From JAGWAC01 sp038046265 (GTDB taxonomy: Archaea; Nanobdellota; Nanobdellia; SCGC-AAA011-G17; JACPIM01), in the NCBI GenBank assembly GCA_038046265.1, contig JBBSWN010000002.1, forward strand, positions 29,595-93,594: a stretch of 64,000 nt of DNA. The letters are read 5' to 3'. A program made the position numbers and the translations under genes. The notes beneath the pieces are model-generated. The model was not told the DNA's origin, made no database searches, and saw only the letters and a list, made by a program, of their open reading frames with translations. Shown here piece by piece: positions 17,582 through 25,427 of the stretch. Numbering within the stretch: the first letter of the stretch is position 1; each line of letters opens with the position of its first letter.

Positions 17582-18793
17582 TCATAAATTTAAATCTTCT
17601 TTTAGCATGTTGTTTATTTTTGCAGCAGCTGAATTAGGTATAGCTAAGCATATTTCTCTAGTCCTTCCATATCTTCCCTTGCTTATCACCTTTGCATTGA
17701 TTATTCCTAACATGTCTAATTCAGCAACAATATCACTAAGTCTTCTCTGGGTTAAAGGTCTGTCTCCAGTTCTAAAGCAGTAGTTCTTGTAAATATCATA
17801 AATATCACCAGTAAAAATACACTTATTTGCTTTCAAGACCATTTCAAAAATAGCATAAAGAGTCAGCTTAAACTGCTTTGGCTGGCTGTTCACAATATCC
17901 ACTATTCGGTCTCTCTCAATTTTTTCTTCAGCAGAATCAATATGTTCTAAAGTAACTTTTTTCTTGTTTGTTCTTTCTACCAGCTCTCCAGAAATTCTAA
18001 GAAGTTCAAGCGCCCTTCTTGCATCTCCATGTTCTTTTGCAGCATAAGCAGCGCACTTTTCAATTACTCCTTCGCCAATTACTTCTTCTTTAAAAGCAAT
18101 TCCAGCTCTTTCCTTCAAAATTTTCTGGAGTTGTACAGCATTATATGGTGAAAACACTAATTCTTCTTCACTTAAGCTGCTCTTAACTCTAGGATCTAAA
18201 TTATCAGCAAATACCATGTCGTTTGAAATTCCAACCAAAGAAATCTCGCTGTTGTCTAATTCAGAATTCAGCCTTGTCAAATTATATAAAATTTCATCAC
18301 CGATTTTGTTAACTAATTGATCAATTTCATCTAACACAATTATTAACAGTTGTTTTTTTCCGTCTAAATGCCTGATAAATCCTTTGTAAACTTCATCAGT
18401 AGGCAGCCCGGTAGCAGGAACCTCTCCGCCAAATTCCCTAGTCAACTGCGCTAACAATCGATATTCTGTGTCAGCAATCCTTTTTAGTTTACAGTTTAAA
18501 TAAAAAATTCTTAAATTAATATCTTTCTTTTTCGAAAGCTCGAGCATGTTTTTAATTACATACTTGACGCATAAAGTTTTTCCAGTTCCTGTTCTTCCGT
18601 AAATAAAAAGATTGGAAGGTTTTTCCATTTTCAAACTCGGTGCTAAAATGTTAGCAATTTGTTTTATTTCATTTTCTCTATAGTGAATATTTTCCGGCAT
18701 ATAATTTGACTGTAAAACTTTTCTGTTTGTAAAAACAAAATCTTTTTTTAAATATCCTTCAAAAAAATCAGTCAACCCCTTTTCATCAACCAT
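17582..18793 (-). CDS. cdc6: Orc1/Cdc6 replication initiator ATPase
   Basis: 403 aa AAA+ protein. Walker A is GRTGTGKT near residue 66, Walker B is VLDEIDQL near 153, sensor 1 is LVGISND near 201, sensor 2 lies in HGDARRALELLR near 254, and a C-terminal winged helix (residues 310-400) binds origin DNA. It probably recognises ORB-type repeats and loads MCM. First gene of the orc1-DP1-DP2 operon; a TATA-like ATTTAAA lies about 30 bp upstream on the minus strand, next to the A+T-rich origin-like region. Confidence 0.95.
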   Translation of the reverse strand: MVDEKGLTDFFEGYLKKDFVFTNRKVLQSNYMPENIHYRENEIKQIANILAPSLKMEKPSNLFIYGRTGTGKTLCVKYVIKNMLELSKKKDINLRIFYLNCKLKRIADTEYRLLAQLTREFGGEVPATGLPTDEVYKGFIRHLDGKKQLLIIVLDEIDQLVNKIGDEILYNLTRLNSELDNSEISLVGISNDMVFADNLDPRVKSSLSEEELVFSPYNAVQLQKILKERAGIAFKEEVIGEGVIEKCAAYAAKEHGDARRALELLRISGELVERTNKKKVTLEHIDSAEEKIERDRIVDIVNSQPKQFKLTLYAIFEMVLKANKCIFTGDIYDIYKNYCFRTGDRPLTQRRLSDIVAELDMLGIINAKVISKGRYGRTREICLAIPNSAAAKINNMLKEDLNL

Positions 18794-19109
18794 GGCTCTT
18801 TTTAAAATCTAAAAATCTATTTAAACATTGTTGTTTTTTACCAGACCCCCCCTTTTCATGTAGAGACAACGCCTTTACCGTAAATTTTCCGGAAAAAATA
18901 AAAAAAGTTCTCAAAAATCAAAACATATAAAATAAAATATATAATAAAACATAAAAAAATTTATAAAATCAAAACATAAAACAAAAAAACCACTATAAAG
19001 TAAATAATAACCCTTTTTTCCATAATATAAAATCAAAAAACACAAAGAAACAAACCCAAACTTCCAGAAGAAACTATGGGGTCTGTCTTATATCTAAAAA
19101 ACCCCAAAA
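18794..19109. other. candidate replication origin (oriC), intergenic
   Basis: The largest intergenic stretch here, directly upstream of orc1/cdc6. It contains a very A+T-rich core (about 18900-19050), three near-identical repeats of AAAATCAAAACATA type (near 18914, 18965 and 19030), a palindrome TTTTCCGGAAAA near 18886, C-runs at 18842, and an ORB-like box at 19061-19082. Archaeal origins typically lie beside cdc6 with ORB repeats flanking an unwinding element. Inferred, not proven. Confidence 0.5.
19061..19082 (+). promoter_or_regulatory. ORB-like origin recognition box
   Basis: TTCCAGAAGAAACTATGGGG, followed by T. It resembles the archaeal mini-ORB/ORB pattern TTCCAGTGGAAAC plus a downstream G-run, differing at the central TG. 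Only one clear copy is visible, so the call is tentative. Confidence 0.4.
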
Positions 19110-19119
19110 GTTTATAAAT
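19110..19119 (+). promoter_or_regulatory. TATA box for the PRC-barrel gene
   Basis: GTTTATAAAT lies 22-32 bp before the ATG at 19142, placing the transcript start at or just before the start codon (leaderless). Confidence 0.55.
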
Positions 19120-19141
19120 TCAAATAAACTCACTAAATAAA

Positions 19142-19405
19142 ATGACAGAAGAGGAAAAAAAATTCTCAAAACAGCTGTTAGGTAAAACAGTAGTAACAAA
19201 ATCAGGAAAAAAATTCGGTGAAATAGGAAATATAACATTTGAAACAAGAACAGGTGAATTAATACAATTAATTTTAAAAAACACCACCCCATATATAGAC
19301 AACCTAAACTTAGAAAAAGATAATACAGGAAGTATTTTGATACCATTCTCATCTGTAATAGCTATTGGTGATTTTGTTGTTGTTTCAGAAGAAGACATAA
19401 TCTAA
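19142..19405 (+). CDS. PRC-barrel domain protein
   Basis: 87 aa. The layout is the PRC-barrel one: LLGKTVVTKSGKKFGEIGNI near residue 12, a central beta strand, then SILIPFSSVIAIGDFVVV. Archaeal PRC-barrel proteins are found with cell-division and RNA-processing functions; the role here is unknown. A second PRC-barrel gene lies at 34889. lonB follows 37 bp downstream. Confidence 0.85.
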   Translation: MTEEEKKFSKQLLGKTVVTKSGKKFGEIGNITFETRTGELIQLILKNTTPYIDNLNLEKDNTGSILIPFSSVIAIGDFVVVSEEDII

Positions 19406-19442
19406 AAGCTTTTAAATTTACTCATCTTTTTCTATATTAATA

Positions 19443-20510
19443 ATGGTAAAAACAACCAAAGAAATCAAAGTTTCAGATAAAACATATGAAACAGTCATTG
19501 GTCAAGACAAAGCTTTAGAAATAGCTAAAAAAGCAGCCAAACAGAGAAGAAACGTCTTATTAATAGGAGATCCTGGAACAGGCAAATCTTTATTAGGCCA
19601 AGCCTTGGCAGAACTCCTTCCTTCAGAAAAACTAGTTGACATTCTTTCTTATGATAACCCAATAGATGAAAACACTCCTTTAATAAAAACAGTTCCAAAA
19701 GGACAAGGCAAAGAAATAGTCTCAAAAGCCCGCCTCCAAGCATTGACTTCTTTTAAAAAACAAAGCACATTCATTTTTATCCTGGTAATTTTGTCAATGG
19801 TGACCCCCTGGTTAATTAGAAAACAATATGGTGACATAATGGCTGCAGCATCATTAATTGGATCAATGATTTTTTTAGGTGCTTTTATTCTTTTCTTGAA
19901 CATAAATAGAAGAGTAAAGACAGCATCAAGAGTTCCAAAATTATTAATTGACAATTCCCAAACAAAAAAATCTCCTTTCATGGATGCATCAGGCGCACAT
20001 GCAGGAGCATTACTCGGAGATGTACTTCATGACCCATTACAAAGCGGAGGTCTAGGCACACCAGGCTATGAAAGATTAATTCCAGGAATGATTCACAAAG
20101 CAAACAAAGGAGTTTTATTCATAGATGAAATTGCAAATTTAAAACCAGAGGCCCAGCAGGAGCTTTTGACAGCAATCCAGGAAAAAAAATATCCAATTAC
20201 AGGCCAGTCAGAAAGATCTAGCGGTGCAATGGTAAGGTCAGACCCAGTGCCAACAGATTTTATTTTAATCGCTGCAGGCAACTTAGAAACAATAAAACAT
20301 ATTCATCCAGCATTAAGATCGAGAATAAGGGGCTATGGTTACGAAGTTTACATGAACAATGAAATGGACGACAATCCTGAAAATAGAAAAAAAATAATCC
20401 AGTTTATTGCTCAAGAAATAAAAAAAGATGGAAAAATCTCGCATTTTAGGGAAGATGCAATTAATGAAATAATAGAAGAAGCAAGAAAAAGAAAAACAAA
20501 ACAAGGCTAA
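19443..20510 (+). CDS. lonB: ATP-dependent protease LonB, N-terminal part (ends at an in-frame TAA)
   Basis: 355 aa. AAA+ domain of archaeal membrane LonB: Walker A is LLIGDPGTGKS near residue 39, Walker B is VLFIDEI near 224, and two TM helices lie in an insertion at about 115-155 (FIFILVILSMVTPWLI, then SMIFLGAFILFLNI). The ORF ends in TAA at 20508-20510 inside a conserved stretch. Reading through it in the same frame continues LTLRLRDLGGLIRAAGDIA, the normal LonB continuation. So this is one gene interrupted by a nonsense codon, a sequencing error, or a true split. Confidence 0.9.
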   Translation: MVKTTKEIKVSDKTYETVIGQDKALEIAKKAAKQRRNVLLIGDPGTGKSLLGQALAELLPSEKLVDILSYDNPIDENTPLIKTVPKGQGKEIVSKARLQALTSFKKQSTFIFILVILSMVTPWLIRKQYGDIMAAASLIGSMIFLGAFILFLNINRRVKTASRVPKLLIDNSQTKKSPFMDASGAHAGALLGDVLHDPLQSGGLGTPGYERLIPGMIHKANKGVLFIDEIANLKPEAQQELLTAIQEKKYPITGQSERSSGAMVRSDPVPTDFILIAAGNLETIKHIHPALRSRIRGYGYEVYMNNEMDDNPENRKKIIQFIAQEIKKDGKISHFREDAINEIIEEARKRKTKQG

Positions 20511-20531
20511 CTAACATTAAGATTAAGAGAC

Positions 20532-21290
20532 TTGGGTGGTTTAATAAGGGCAGCAGGAGACATTGCATTAGAAGATAAATCAGATTTAGTGACTTTATCT
20601 CATGTCATAAAAGCAAAAGAGTTGGCAAAAACATTAGAACACCAGGTAGCAGACAAATATATAGAAAATAAAAGAAAATATGAAATTATAATAACAAAAG
20701 GCACCAGGATAGGCAGGGTAAACGGCTTAGCTGTAATGGGTTCAGACTCTTCTTATTCAGGCATAGTTCTTCCAATAGAATCAGAAATAACTCCTGGAGG
20801 AAAAAAAGCAGAAATAATAGCAACAGGAAAATTGGGAAAAATAGCAAAAGAAGCAGTAAAAAATGTCTCAGCAATAATCCTAAAATACTTCGGTGAAGAT
20901 ATAAAGGAAAAATATGATATTTTTGTCCAGTTTATTCAGACATATGAAGGCTTGGAGGGAGATTCAGCCTCAATAGCGGTGGCAACAGCAATTATTTCAG
21001 CACTGAAGAAAGTCCCAATAAGACAGGACACAGCAATGACAGGCTCCTTGTCAGTAAGGGGAGAAGTCCTTGCAGTAGGTGGAGTCTCAGCCAAAATAGA
21101 AGCAGCAATAAACTCTGGAATAAAAAGAGTAATTATACCAAAAGCAAATGAAAAAGATGTTATAATCCAAAAAGAAAAACTAAAAAACATTGAAATAATC
21201 CCAGTCCTAAAAATAGAAGAAGTCCTGGAACAAGCCCTAGACTGGAAAAACAAAGAAGAGATTTTAAGGAAAATAAAAAGATTTATATAA
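20532..21290 (+). CDS. lonB: LonB, C-terminal proteolytic part
   Basis: 252 aa from the ATG-less start (TTG); homology actually begins right after the stop, at 20511, in the same frame. The Lon protease domain has the Ser-Lys dyad in place: GDSAS near residue 141 and the SAKIEAA lysine near 184. LonB degrades membrane and soluble proteins and needs its ATPase half for processive activity, so the gene works only if the TAA is an artefact, is read through, or if both halves assemble. A one-base change (TAA to AAA) would restore GKLTLRLRD. Confidence 0.88.
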   Translation: MGGLIRAAGDIALEDKSDLVTLSHVIKAKELAKTLEHQVADKYIENKRKYEIIITKGTRIGRVNGLAVMGSDSSYSGIVLPIESEITPGGKKAEIIATGKLGKIAKEAVKNVSAIILKYFGEDIKEKYDIFVQFIQTYEGLEGDSASIAVATAIISALKKVPIRQDTAMTGSLSVRGEVLAVGGVSAKIEAAINSGIKRVIIPKANEKDVIIQKEKLKNIEIIPVLKIEEVLEQALDWKNKEEILRKIKRFI

Positions 21291-21311
21291 CCCCCTTTCT
21301 AATAATCAAAA

Positions 21312-21749
21312 ATGCCAATAGTCGGTTTTAATTTCAGCAAAGTGCATGTAGAAAAAAAAGAAACTTCTGAAACAGTTACAAATATACAAATTAAAAATGA
21401 TGTTCTTATTACAAATGTCCAGGAAGAAAAGCTTCCAACAGGAAAAACAAAAGCAGACGGCTTAAAATTCGACTTTAAATTTCACTTAAAATATGAACCA
21501 AGCGTAGGAGAAATAGAATTAATTGGTTTTATTTATTACTTGGATGATCCAGAAACAATAAAAGACATTTATAAATCTTGGAAAAAAGACAAGAAGATCC
21601 CCCAAGAAATAACAGCAAATTTAGTAAACACAGTCTTGATAAAAGGAACAATAAAAGCATTGAATTTATCTCAAGAAGTTAATCTTCCCCCTCATTTGCC
21701 ATTGCCAACAGTCAACCCAAAAGCAACCCCAGAAAGTTATATAGGTTAA
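21312..21749 (+). CDS. uncharacterised soluble protein
   Basis: 145 aa, no family recognised with confidence. It is beta-rich in the first 100 residues (VGFNFSKVHVEKKE, then LKFDFKFHLKYEPSVGEIELIGFIYY), with a helix and then a Pro-rich tail (NLPPHLPLPTVNP). No TM or signal sequence. It follows lonB by 21 bp and may be co-transcribed with it, hinting at proteostasis, but that is only positional. Confidence 0.65.
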   Translation: MPIVGFNFSKVHVEKKETSETVTNIQIKNDVLITNVQEEKLPTGKTKADGLKFDFKFHLKYEPSVGEIELIGFIYYLDDPETIKDIYKSWKKDKKIPQEITANLVNTVLIKGTIKALNLSQEVNLPPHLPLPTVNPKATPESYIG

Positions 21750-21766
21750 TTAACAAGTTCTTTTCC

Positions 21767-21785
21767 CTAAAGGCTTTGCCGTAAA
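21767..21785. repeat. degenerate palindromic element
   Basis: TTCTTTTCCCTAAAGGCTTTGCCGTAAA: partial match to the family core, apparently truncated on its 3' side. Confidence 0.3.
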
Positions 21786-21795
21786 ATATAAATAT
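21784..21795 (+). promoter_or_regulatory. TATA box for the 21818 gene
   Basis: AAATATAAATAT, about 23-34 bp before the ATG at 21818. This favours the ATG at 21818 over the in-frame GTG at 21803 as the start of a leaderless message. Confidence 0.5.
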
Positions 21796-21817
21796 TCGCA
21801 TAGTGCCCAATATAGTA

Positions 21818-22312
21818 ATGTCTTTTATCAGGTTAAAAAAAAGAGTTACAAAAACAAAAGAAAATTATTATGCATACTTAGTCTCGAATAAATGGTATAA
21901 GAATCTTCCAAAACAAAAAGTTTCCCAATACTTGGGAAGATATCATAAGTTAATGCCTAAACAAACAAACATAGAATTACCAAAACATAAAAACATCCTT
22001 ATTTCTTTAATAAAAAAAGAGCTTTTACACCATAATTTTAAAGAAAAATCATCAAATTTCTTCTTTCATCCAGAAGGTTTTCTAATAAATTTGAAAACTT
22101 ATAAGGTCTTAAACAGCCAAAAAAACCCCGTTTGTTTAGGTTTAAATCAAGGTTATTTTTGCACATATACACTAAAAAACCTTTCGAAATTCAAAAAAAC
22201 AAAAAACAAAAAACAAGCCAGTAAAACCATTATAAGGCTGCTTTTAGAAATAGGAATAACTCCAAATAAAGACCAGTTTGAAGAAGTTCTCAAAAACCTG
22301 GACATATTCTAA
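21818..22312 (+). CDS. uncharacterised basic protein with a transposase-like N-terminus
   Basis: About 164 aa. The first 45 residues (SFIRLKKRV, YYAYLVSNKWYKN, QKVSQYLGRYHKL) resemble the N-terminal module of some archaeal conserved proteins and IS1634-like transposases, but no catalytic domain follows. The rest is Lys-rich and mixed alpha/beta with no motif I can name. Basic character suggests nucleic-acid binding. It begins the accessory-looking stretch to about 27.6 kb. Confidence 0.55.
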   Translation: MSFIRLKKRVTKTKENYYAYLVSNKWYKNLPKQKVSQYLGRYHKLMPKQTNIELPKHKNILISLIKKELLHHNFKEKSSNFFFHPEGFLINLKTYKVLNSQKNPVCLGLNQGYFCTYTLKNLSKFKKTKNKKQASKTIIRLLLEIGITPNKDQFEEVLKNLDIF

Positions 22313-22370
22313 ACATTCATTCACATCTTATGCACATTCTAAACACATAAACATACCTGATAAATTGACA

Positions 22371-22384
22371 TAATAAATATAAAT
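22371..22384 (+). promoter_or_regulatory. TATA box for the 22405 gene
   Basis: TAATAAATATAAAT, about 21-34 bp before the ATG, again suggesting a leaderless message. Confidence 0.45.
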
Positions 22385-22404
22385 TTTCTAATCTTTTAAG
22401 TCTT

Positions 22405-23085
22405 ATGGACTTAGATGAAAAAGAGAAGATAAAACAATCCTTTCTAAAGGTCAAGGAAGACATGGAAAGCCTAAAAACCCAATTAAATGAGGTTAAAAGC
22501 CTTATAACTGAATTAATAAAAAACCAAAATTCTGAACAAAAATTAGATTCAAAACCAGAAACAACACAAGAAGTTCCATCAGAAATGAGTTCCACAGGAA
22601 ATCAAGGGGTCTATACAAACATTCATTCATTCATTCATTCACATATGCATTCATTCAACAAACATTCAGCAAACATTCAACAAACAAATATGCAAACAAA
22701 CCCCCAAATTAACTCTCACTTAGCCAAACAAACCCAGCAATTTCCAAAAGAATGGTCTCAAGCGAACTTAACTGACATCGATTCGATGTTCCTAACTCTC
22801 ACAAAAGGGGAATTTTTGTGTTTTCTTACTATTTTCCAACTTGAGGAAGATCTAAATCGAGGAGTTTCCTATTTAGAACTCTCACGACAACTATCTTTAT
22901 CAGAAGGCTGTATTAGAACTTATGTCTCACAAATGCTAAAAAAAGCCGTTCCTTTACAAAAAATTCGTTTAAACAATAAACTTACACTCCTTTTAATTGA
23001 CAAGTCGTTTAGGTCTTTAAATCTCAAGCTTCGTTTAATGAATTTATTCTCTCGTTCAGATCCAACTCAAACTACACTCTATTAA
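22405..23085 (+). CDS. coiled-coil / winged-helix DNA-binding protein
   Basis: 226 aa. Residues 1-50 are a coiled coil (KIKQSFLKVKEDMESLKTQL). Residues 68-120 are a low-complexity His/Asn/Gln/Ser linker. Residues 130-210 fit a winged helix (TKGEFLCFLTIFQL, YLELSRQLSLSEGCIRTYVS, KKAVPLQKIRLN). The same architecture recurs at 23288, and a coiled-coil relative is at 27346. A regulator is inferred. The linker is encoded by an ATTC-rich microsatellite. Confidence 0.65.
   Translation: MDLDEKEKIKQSFLKVKEDMESLKTQLNEVKSLITELIKNQNSEQKLDSKPETTQEVPSEMSSTGNQGVYTNIHSFIHSHMHSFNKHSANIQQTNMQTNPQINSHLAKQTQQFPKEWSQANLTDIDSMFLTLTKGEFLCFLTIFQLEEDLNRGVSYLELSRQLSLSEGCIRTYVSQMLKKAVPLQKIRLNNKLTLLLIDKSFRSLNLKLRLMNLFSRSDPTQTTLY
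22619..22690 (+). repeat. ATTC-type microsatellite within a coding region
   Basis: Tandem CATTCATTCATTCATTCATT followed by interrupted ATTCA/AACA units. In frame it encodes HSFIHSHMHSFNKHS, a His/Ser-rich linker. ATTCATTCACAT also appears upstream of the gene near 22315. Confidence 0.7.
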
Positions 23086-23183
23086 TATTATTCGGAACTT
23101 TTTTTCTTTTTCATATATAACAATCTAAATCCGAAATTCTAGCAAATTCTTTCAAAATAATTACTTAAAATAATGAAACGAGA

Positions 23184-23241
23184 CGTCACTGACGTCAGTG
23201 ACGCGTCAGTGACGCCACAGGAACTTCCAGTGACGCGTCAT
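23184..23241. promoter_or_regulatory. TGACG/CGTCA operator-like array
   Basis: An 18-bp perfect palindrome GTCACTGACGTCAGTGAC (23185-23202) overlaps TGACGCGTCA (23199-23208). Then comes CGTCAGTGACGCC, and a second TGACGCGTCA (23231-23240). It lies immediately upstream of a TATA-like AATTTATTTAAA (23251) and the ATG at 23288. Its G+C richness stands out. Likely a multimeric binding site, plausibly for the winged-helix protein it precedes. Confidence 0.65.
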
Positions 23242-23287
23242 ACTAACAGAAATTTATTTAAACAAGGTAATCTTTCAAAATTATCAA

Positions 23288-23914
23288 ATGTGGTGGTTAT
23301 TTACAAATAAAAAGAGGGAAACAACTAGTTCTCATGACATTCATATATTTAGTAAAGTGAAAACTATGGAAGAAAACTTAAAAAATTCTTTTTTTAATAT
23401 CAAGAAAGATATTCATAAAGTAAACAATATTGTTTTTTCTCATGATGATAAATTAAATCATCTAAAAGAACGTGTTCATTATCTAGAAAATGTAATAAGA
23501 AACCTAAACTCCTTAGATTCTGTTGAAGATCCAAAAGAGAAGTCTAATAAAAAAGAAAGCCCTGAGCAACCAGTAATCAATACAGCAGGAATTTCTATAT
23601 CTAATCCAGTAATTAAATGGGAGGATCTAACAAATATTCAGCAAAGTCTATTTATGAGATTAGGATTATTACACATAGAGTCTGGCCAGAGAAGAATAGC
23701 TATGAAGCATCTTGCTGAAGAATTATATCCAGAAAAAACATATAATGATGTAAGATCAATGATTTCAGACTACGTCAATTTGTTAAATGAGCACGGATTA
23801 ATCAAAAAAACCAGGAAAGGAAGGCAAATTTTCATTTCAGTAACAGAAAAAGGTTCTATTTTTTATGATAAAGCTAAAAGAAAGAAGCTTTTGGATGTTT
23901 TAAAGAAGCACTAA
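23288..23914 (+). CDS. coiled-coil / winged-helix transcriptional regulator
   Basis: 208 aa. Residues 30-80 are a coiled coil (LKNSFFNIKKDIHKVNN, LNHLKERVHYLENVI). Residues 115-200 fit a winged helix (LTNIQQSLFMRLGLLHIES, KHLAEELYP, SMISDYVNLLNEHGLIKKTRKGRQIFISVT). It is preceded by the palindromic TGACG array, which suggests autoregulation. It ends 1 bp from the convergent NUDIX gene. Function inferred from fold only. Confidence 0.7.
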   Translation: MWWLFTNKKRETTSSHDIHIFSKVKTMEENLKNSFFNIKKDIHKVNNIVFSHDDKLNHLKERVHYLENVIRNLNSLDSVEDPKEKSNKKESPEQPVINTAGISISNPVIKWEDLTNIQQSLFMRLGLLHIESGQRRIAMKHLAEELYPEKTYNDVRSMISDYVNLLNEHGLIKKTRKGRQIFISVTEKGSIFYDKAKRKKLLDVLKKH

Positions 23915-24343
23915 TTACTTAGTTAAATATTCTAAACCATCAAGTACTGCTTGTTTAACATTAGGGAGAAGATTATATTTATCTAAATCATGTATTTTAG
24001 TCCAAAAAGGTTCGGTTTCATCGGTCTTTCTTAATTTTCCAGACCAAGATTTACAAATAAAAACTCTAAATGAAAAAGTTCTTGTATCTTCTTTCCTTTT
24101 AATTTCGCCGAAGTAAAGTTTAGGAAGGGGTTTTAGGTGTTCTTTATTTGTAACTAAACCAGTTTCTTCACTAAGCTCTCTAACAGCTGCCTCAATTTCA
24201 GACTCTTTTTCTTCTAATTTCCCAGCTGGCAGTCCACAAATATCATTTAAGTGACTTGCAGCCTTCCCGTGTTTTACTAACAAAATCTCTTCATTATTTT
24301 TTCTATAAACTAAAACTCCAACTGAAGGAGTAATATCAGGCAT
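23915..24343 (-). CDS. NUDIX hydrolase
   Basis: 142 aa. A complete Nudix box (G-x5-E-x7-REL-x-EE-x-GL) lies at about residues 41-63, from GKLEEKE to RELSEETGL. The family hydrolyses nucleoside diphosphates linked to another moiety; the substrate is not predictable here. A W-S-G-K and DETEPFWTKIHDL region in the C-terminal half is typical of Nudix folds. Confidence 0.93.
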   Translation of the reverse strand: MPDITPSVGVLVYRKNNEEILLVKHGKAASHLNDICGLPAGKLEEKESEIEAAVRELSEETGLVTNKEHLKPLPKLYFGEIKRKEDTRTFSFRVFICKSWSGKLRKTDETEPFWTKIHDLDKYNLLPNVKQAVLDGLEYLTK

Positions 24344-24408
24344 CTTGGTGAAGAATGGAATTGTTTATTTATTTAAAACTTTTGAGAGAAAAAATTCAAT
24401 TAAAAATT

Positions 24409-24421
24409 AAAACATTTAATC
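24409..24421 (+). repeat. direct repeat AAAACATTTAATC, copy 1
   Basis: An exact 13-bp match to 26291-26303. The two copies bracket the nuclease and recombinase genes, as an attachment or target-site duplication might, but the sequence is A+T-rich and could match by chance. Confidence 0.35.
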
Positions 24422-25285
24422 AAGTTTTTTCTCCCATATATCTCCAGCTTTTTCAAAAGTTCGCCAGTTTATTTTTGCTTCGATCTTATTAACACATTCG
24501 ACAACATTCTTTTTTATATCTGTTTCAAAAAAACGCATCACAATCCACCCATTTTTCTTTAGAAATTCATCTTTTCTAGCATCTCTTGTTATCTTTTCTT
24601 GTTGTATCTTTCCAAGCCTTTCAAAATTTTCACGATTATATATTCCAGGATTCGCATGCCAATAATCTCCATCACATTCCACAATAATTTTCTGGTTTGG
24701 TAATGCAAAATCACAGACAAATTTTTTAAGTCTATATTGGGAGGTAAAGAAAAATCCTCGTTTATTCATCTCCTCAAACATTATTTTCTCTATTTTTGTA
24801 TGATGAAAGGGAAACCTTCCATTTCTTATTCTTTCTATAATTAATTCTCTTGATCTCACAGAAGTTAACTGTTTTAATTTTCTTGCTTTATTTTTTCCAA
24901 ATATTTCTTCCCAAGTCTTACCATATGCTGGGTGTTTTTCACCTTTTAATGAGTTGATATACCAAGTTTTAGATTTAATTTGAATATTGTTTTCTTTCAT
25001 TAGCTTAACTATTATGAGCCTATCAAAACCCAAAACCTTTCCCACTTTTATCAGACTCATATTTTGCTCAAAATATAACTGATTTAAAATATTTTTAATT
25101 GGTTTCCTATATTGTACCTCTAATTCCTGAATTTTATTTTGCCTTTTCTTTTCATATACCTGTCTAATAATTTCAGCATAATTTTTAATATTGCGTCGAG
25201 CTGTTATTAGATTTTTATTCCAATTAGAGTCTCTTTTCATCCTTTCTTTCATAGATTCTGATTTTGTTCGTCGTTTTATACCCAA
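24416..25285 (-). CDS. NUMOD3-containing, DUF559/Vsr-like nuclease
   Basis: 289 aa from a TTG start. HTH-like segments precede GEKHPAYGK-TWEEIFG (about residues 114-130), which is the NUMOD3 motif of homing-type endonucleases. The C-terminal domain (165-280) is a Vsr/DUF559-like PD-(D/E)XK nuclease: IEKIMFEEM, VCDFALPNQKIIVECDGDYWH, KKNGWIVMRFFETDI. The frame stays open upstream to a TAG at 25367-25369, encoding a further HTH (ERVIRKIASELQIPKTTIEL) with no ATG or GTG. The true start is therefore uncertain and the gene may be 5'-truncated. Confidence 0.78.
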   Translation of the reverse strand: MGIKRRTKSESMKERMKRDSNWNKNLITARRNIKNYAEIIRQVYEKKRQNKIQELEVQYRKPIKNILNQLYFEQNMSLIKVGKVLGFDRLIIVKLMKENNIQIKSKTWYINSLKGEKHPAYGKTWEEIFGKNKARKLKQLTSVRSRELIIERIRNGRFPFHHTKIEKIMFEEMNKRGFFFTSQYRLKKFVCDFALPNQKIIVECDGDYWHANPGIYNRENFERLGKIQQEKITRDARKDEFLKKNGWIVMRFFETDIKKNVVECVNKIEAKINWRTFEKAGDIWEKKLD

Positions 25286-25427
25286 CTTACTTAGATGAAG
25301 TTCGATTGTTGTTTTTGGAATTTGTAATTCAGAAGCAATTTTCCTTATAACTCTTTCTAAATAGGTCTATAAGCCCTATAAACACATTTCGTAAAGGTTA
25401 TAAACAATTACGCATAATGCATACTAC

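Noticed and set aside
18842..18900. C-run and GACAACGCC region as a second ORB
   Set aside because: Only the C-run fits; the TTCCA..GAAAC part is missing, so I kept only the 19061 box.
22313..22404. ATTCATTCACAT-rich leader as a CRISPR-like repeat
   Set aside because: Units are 4-8 bp, not separated by unique spacers; it is a simple microsatellite.
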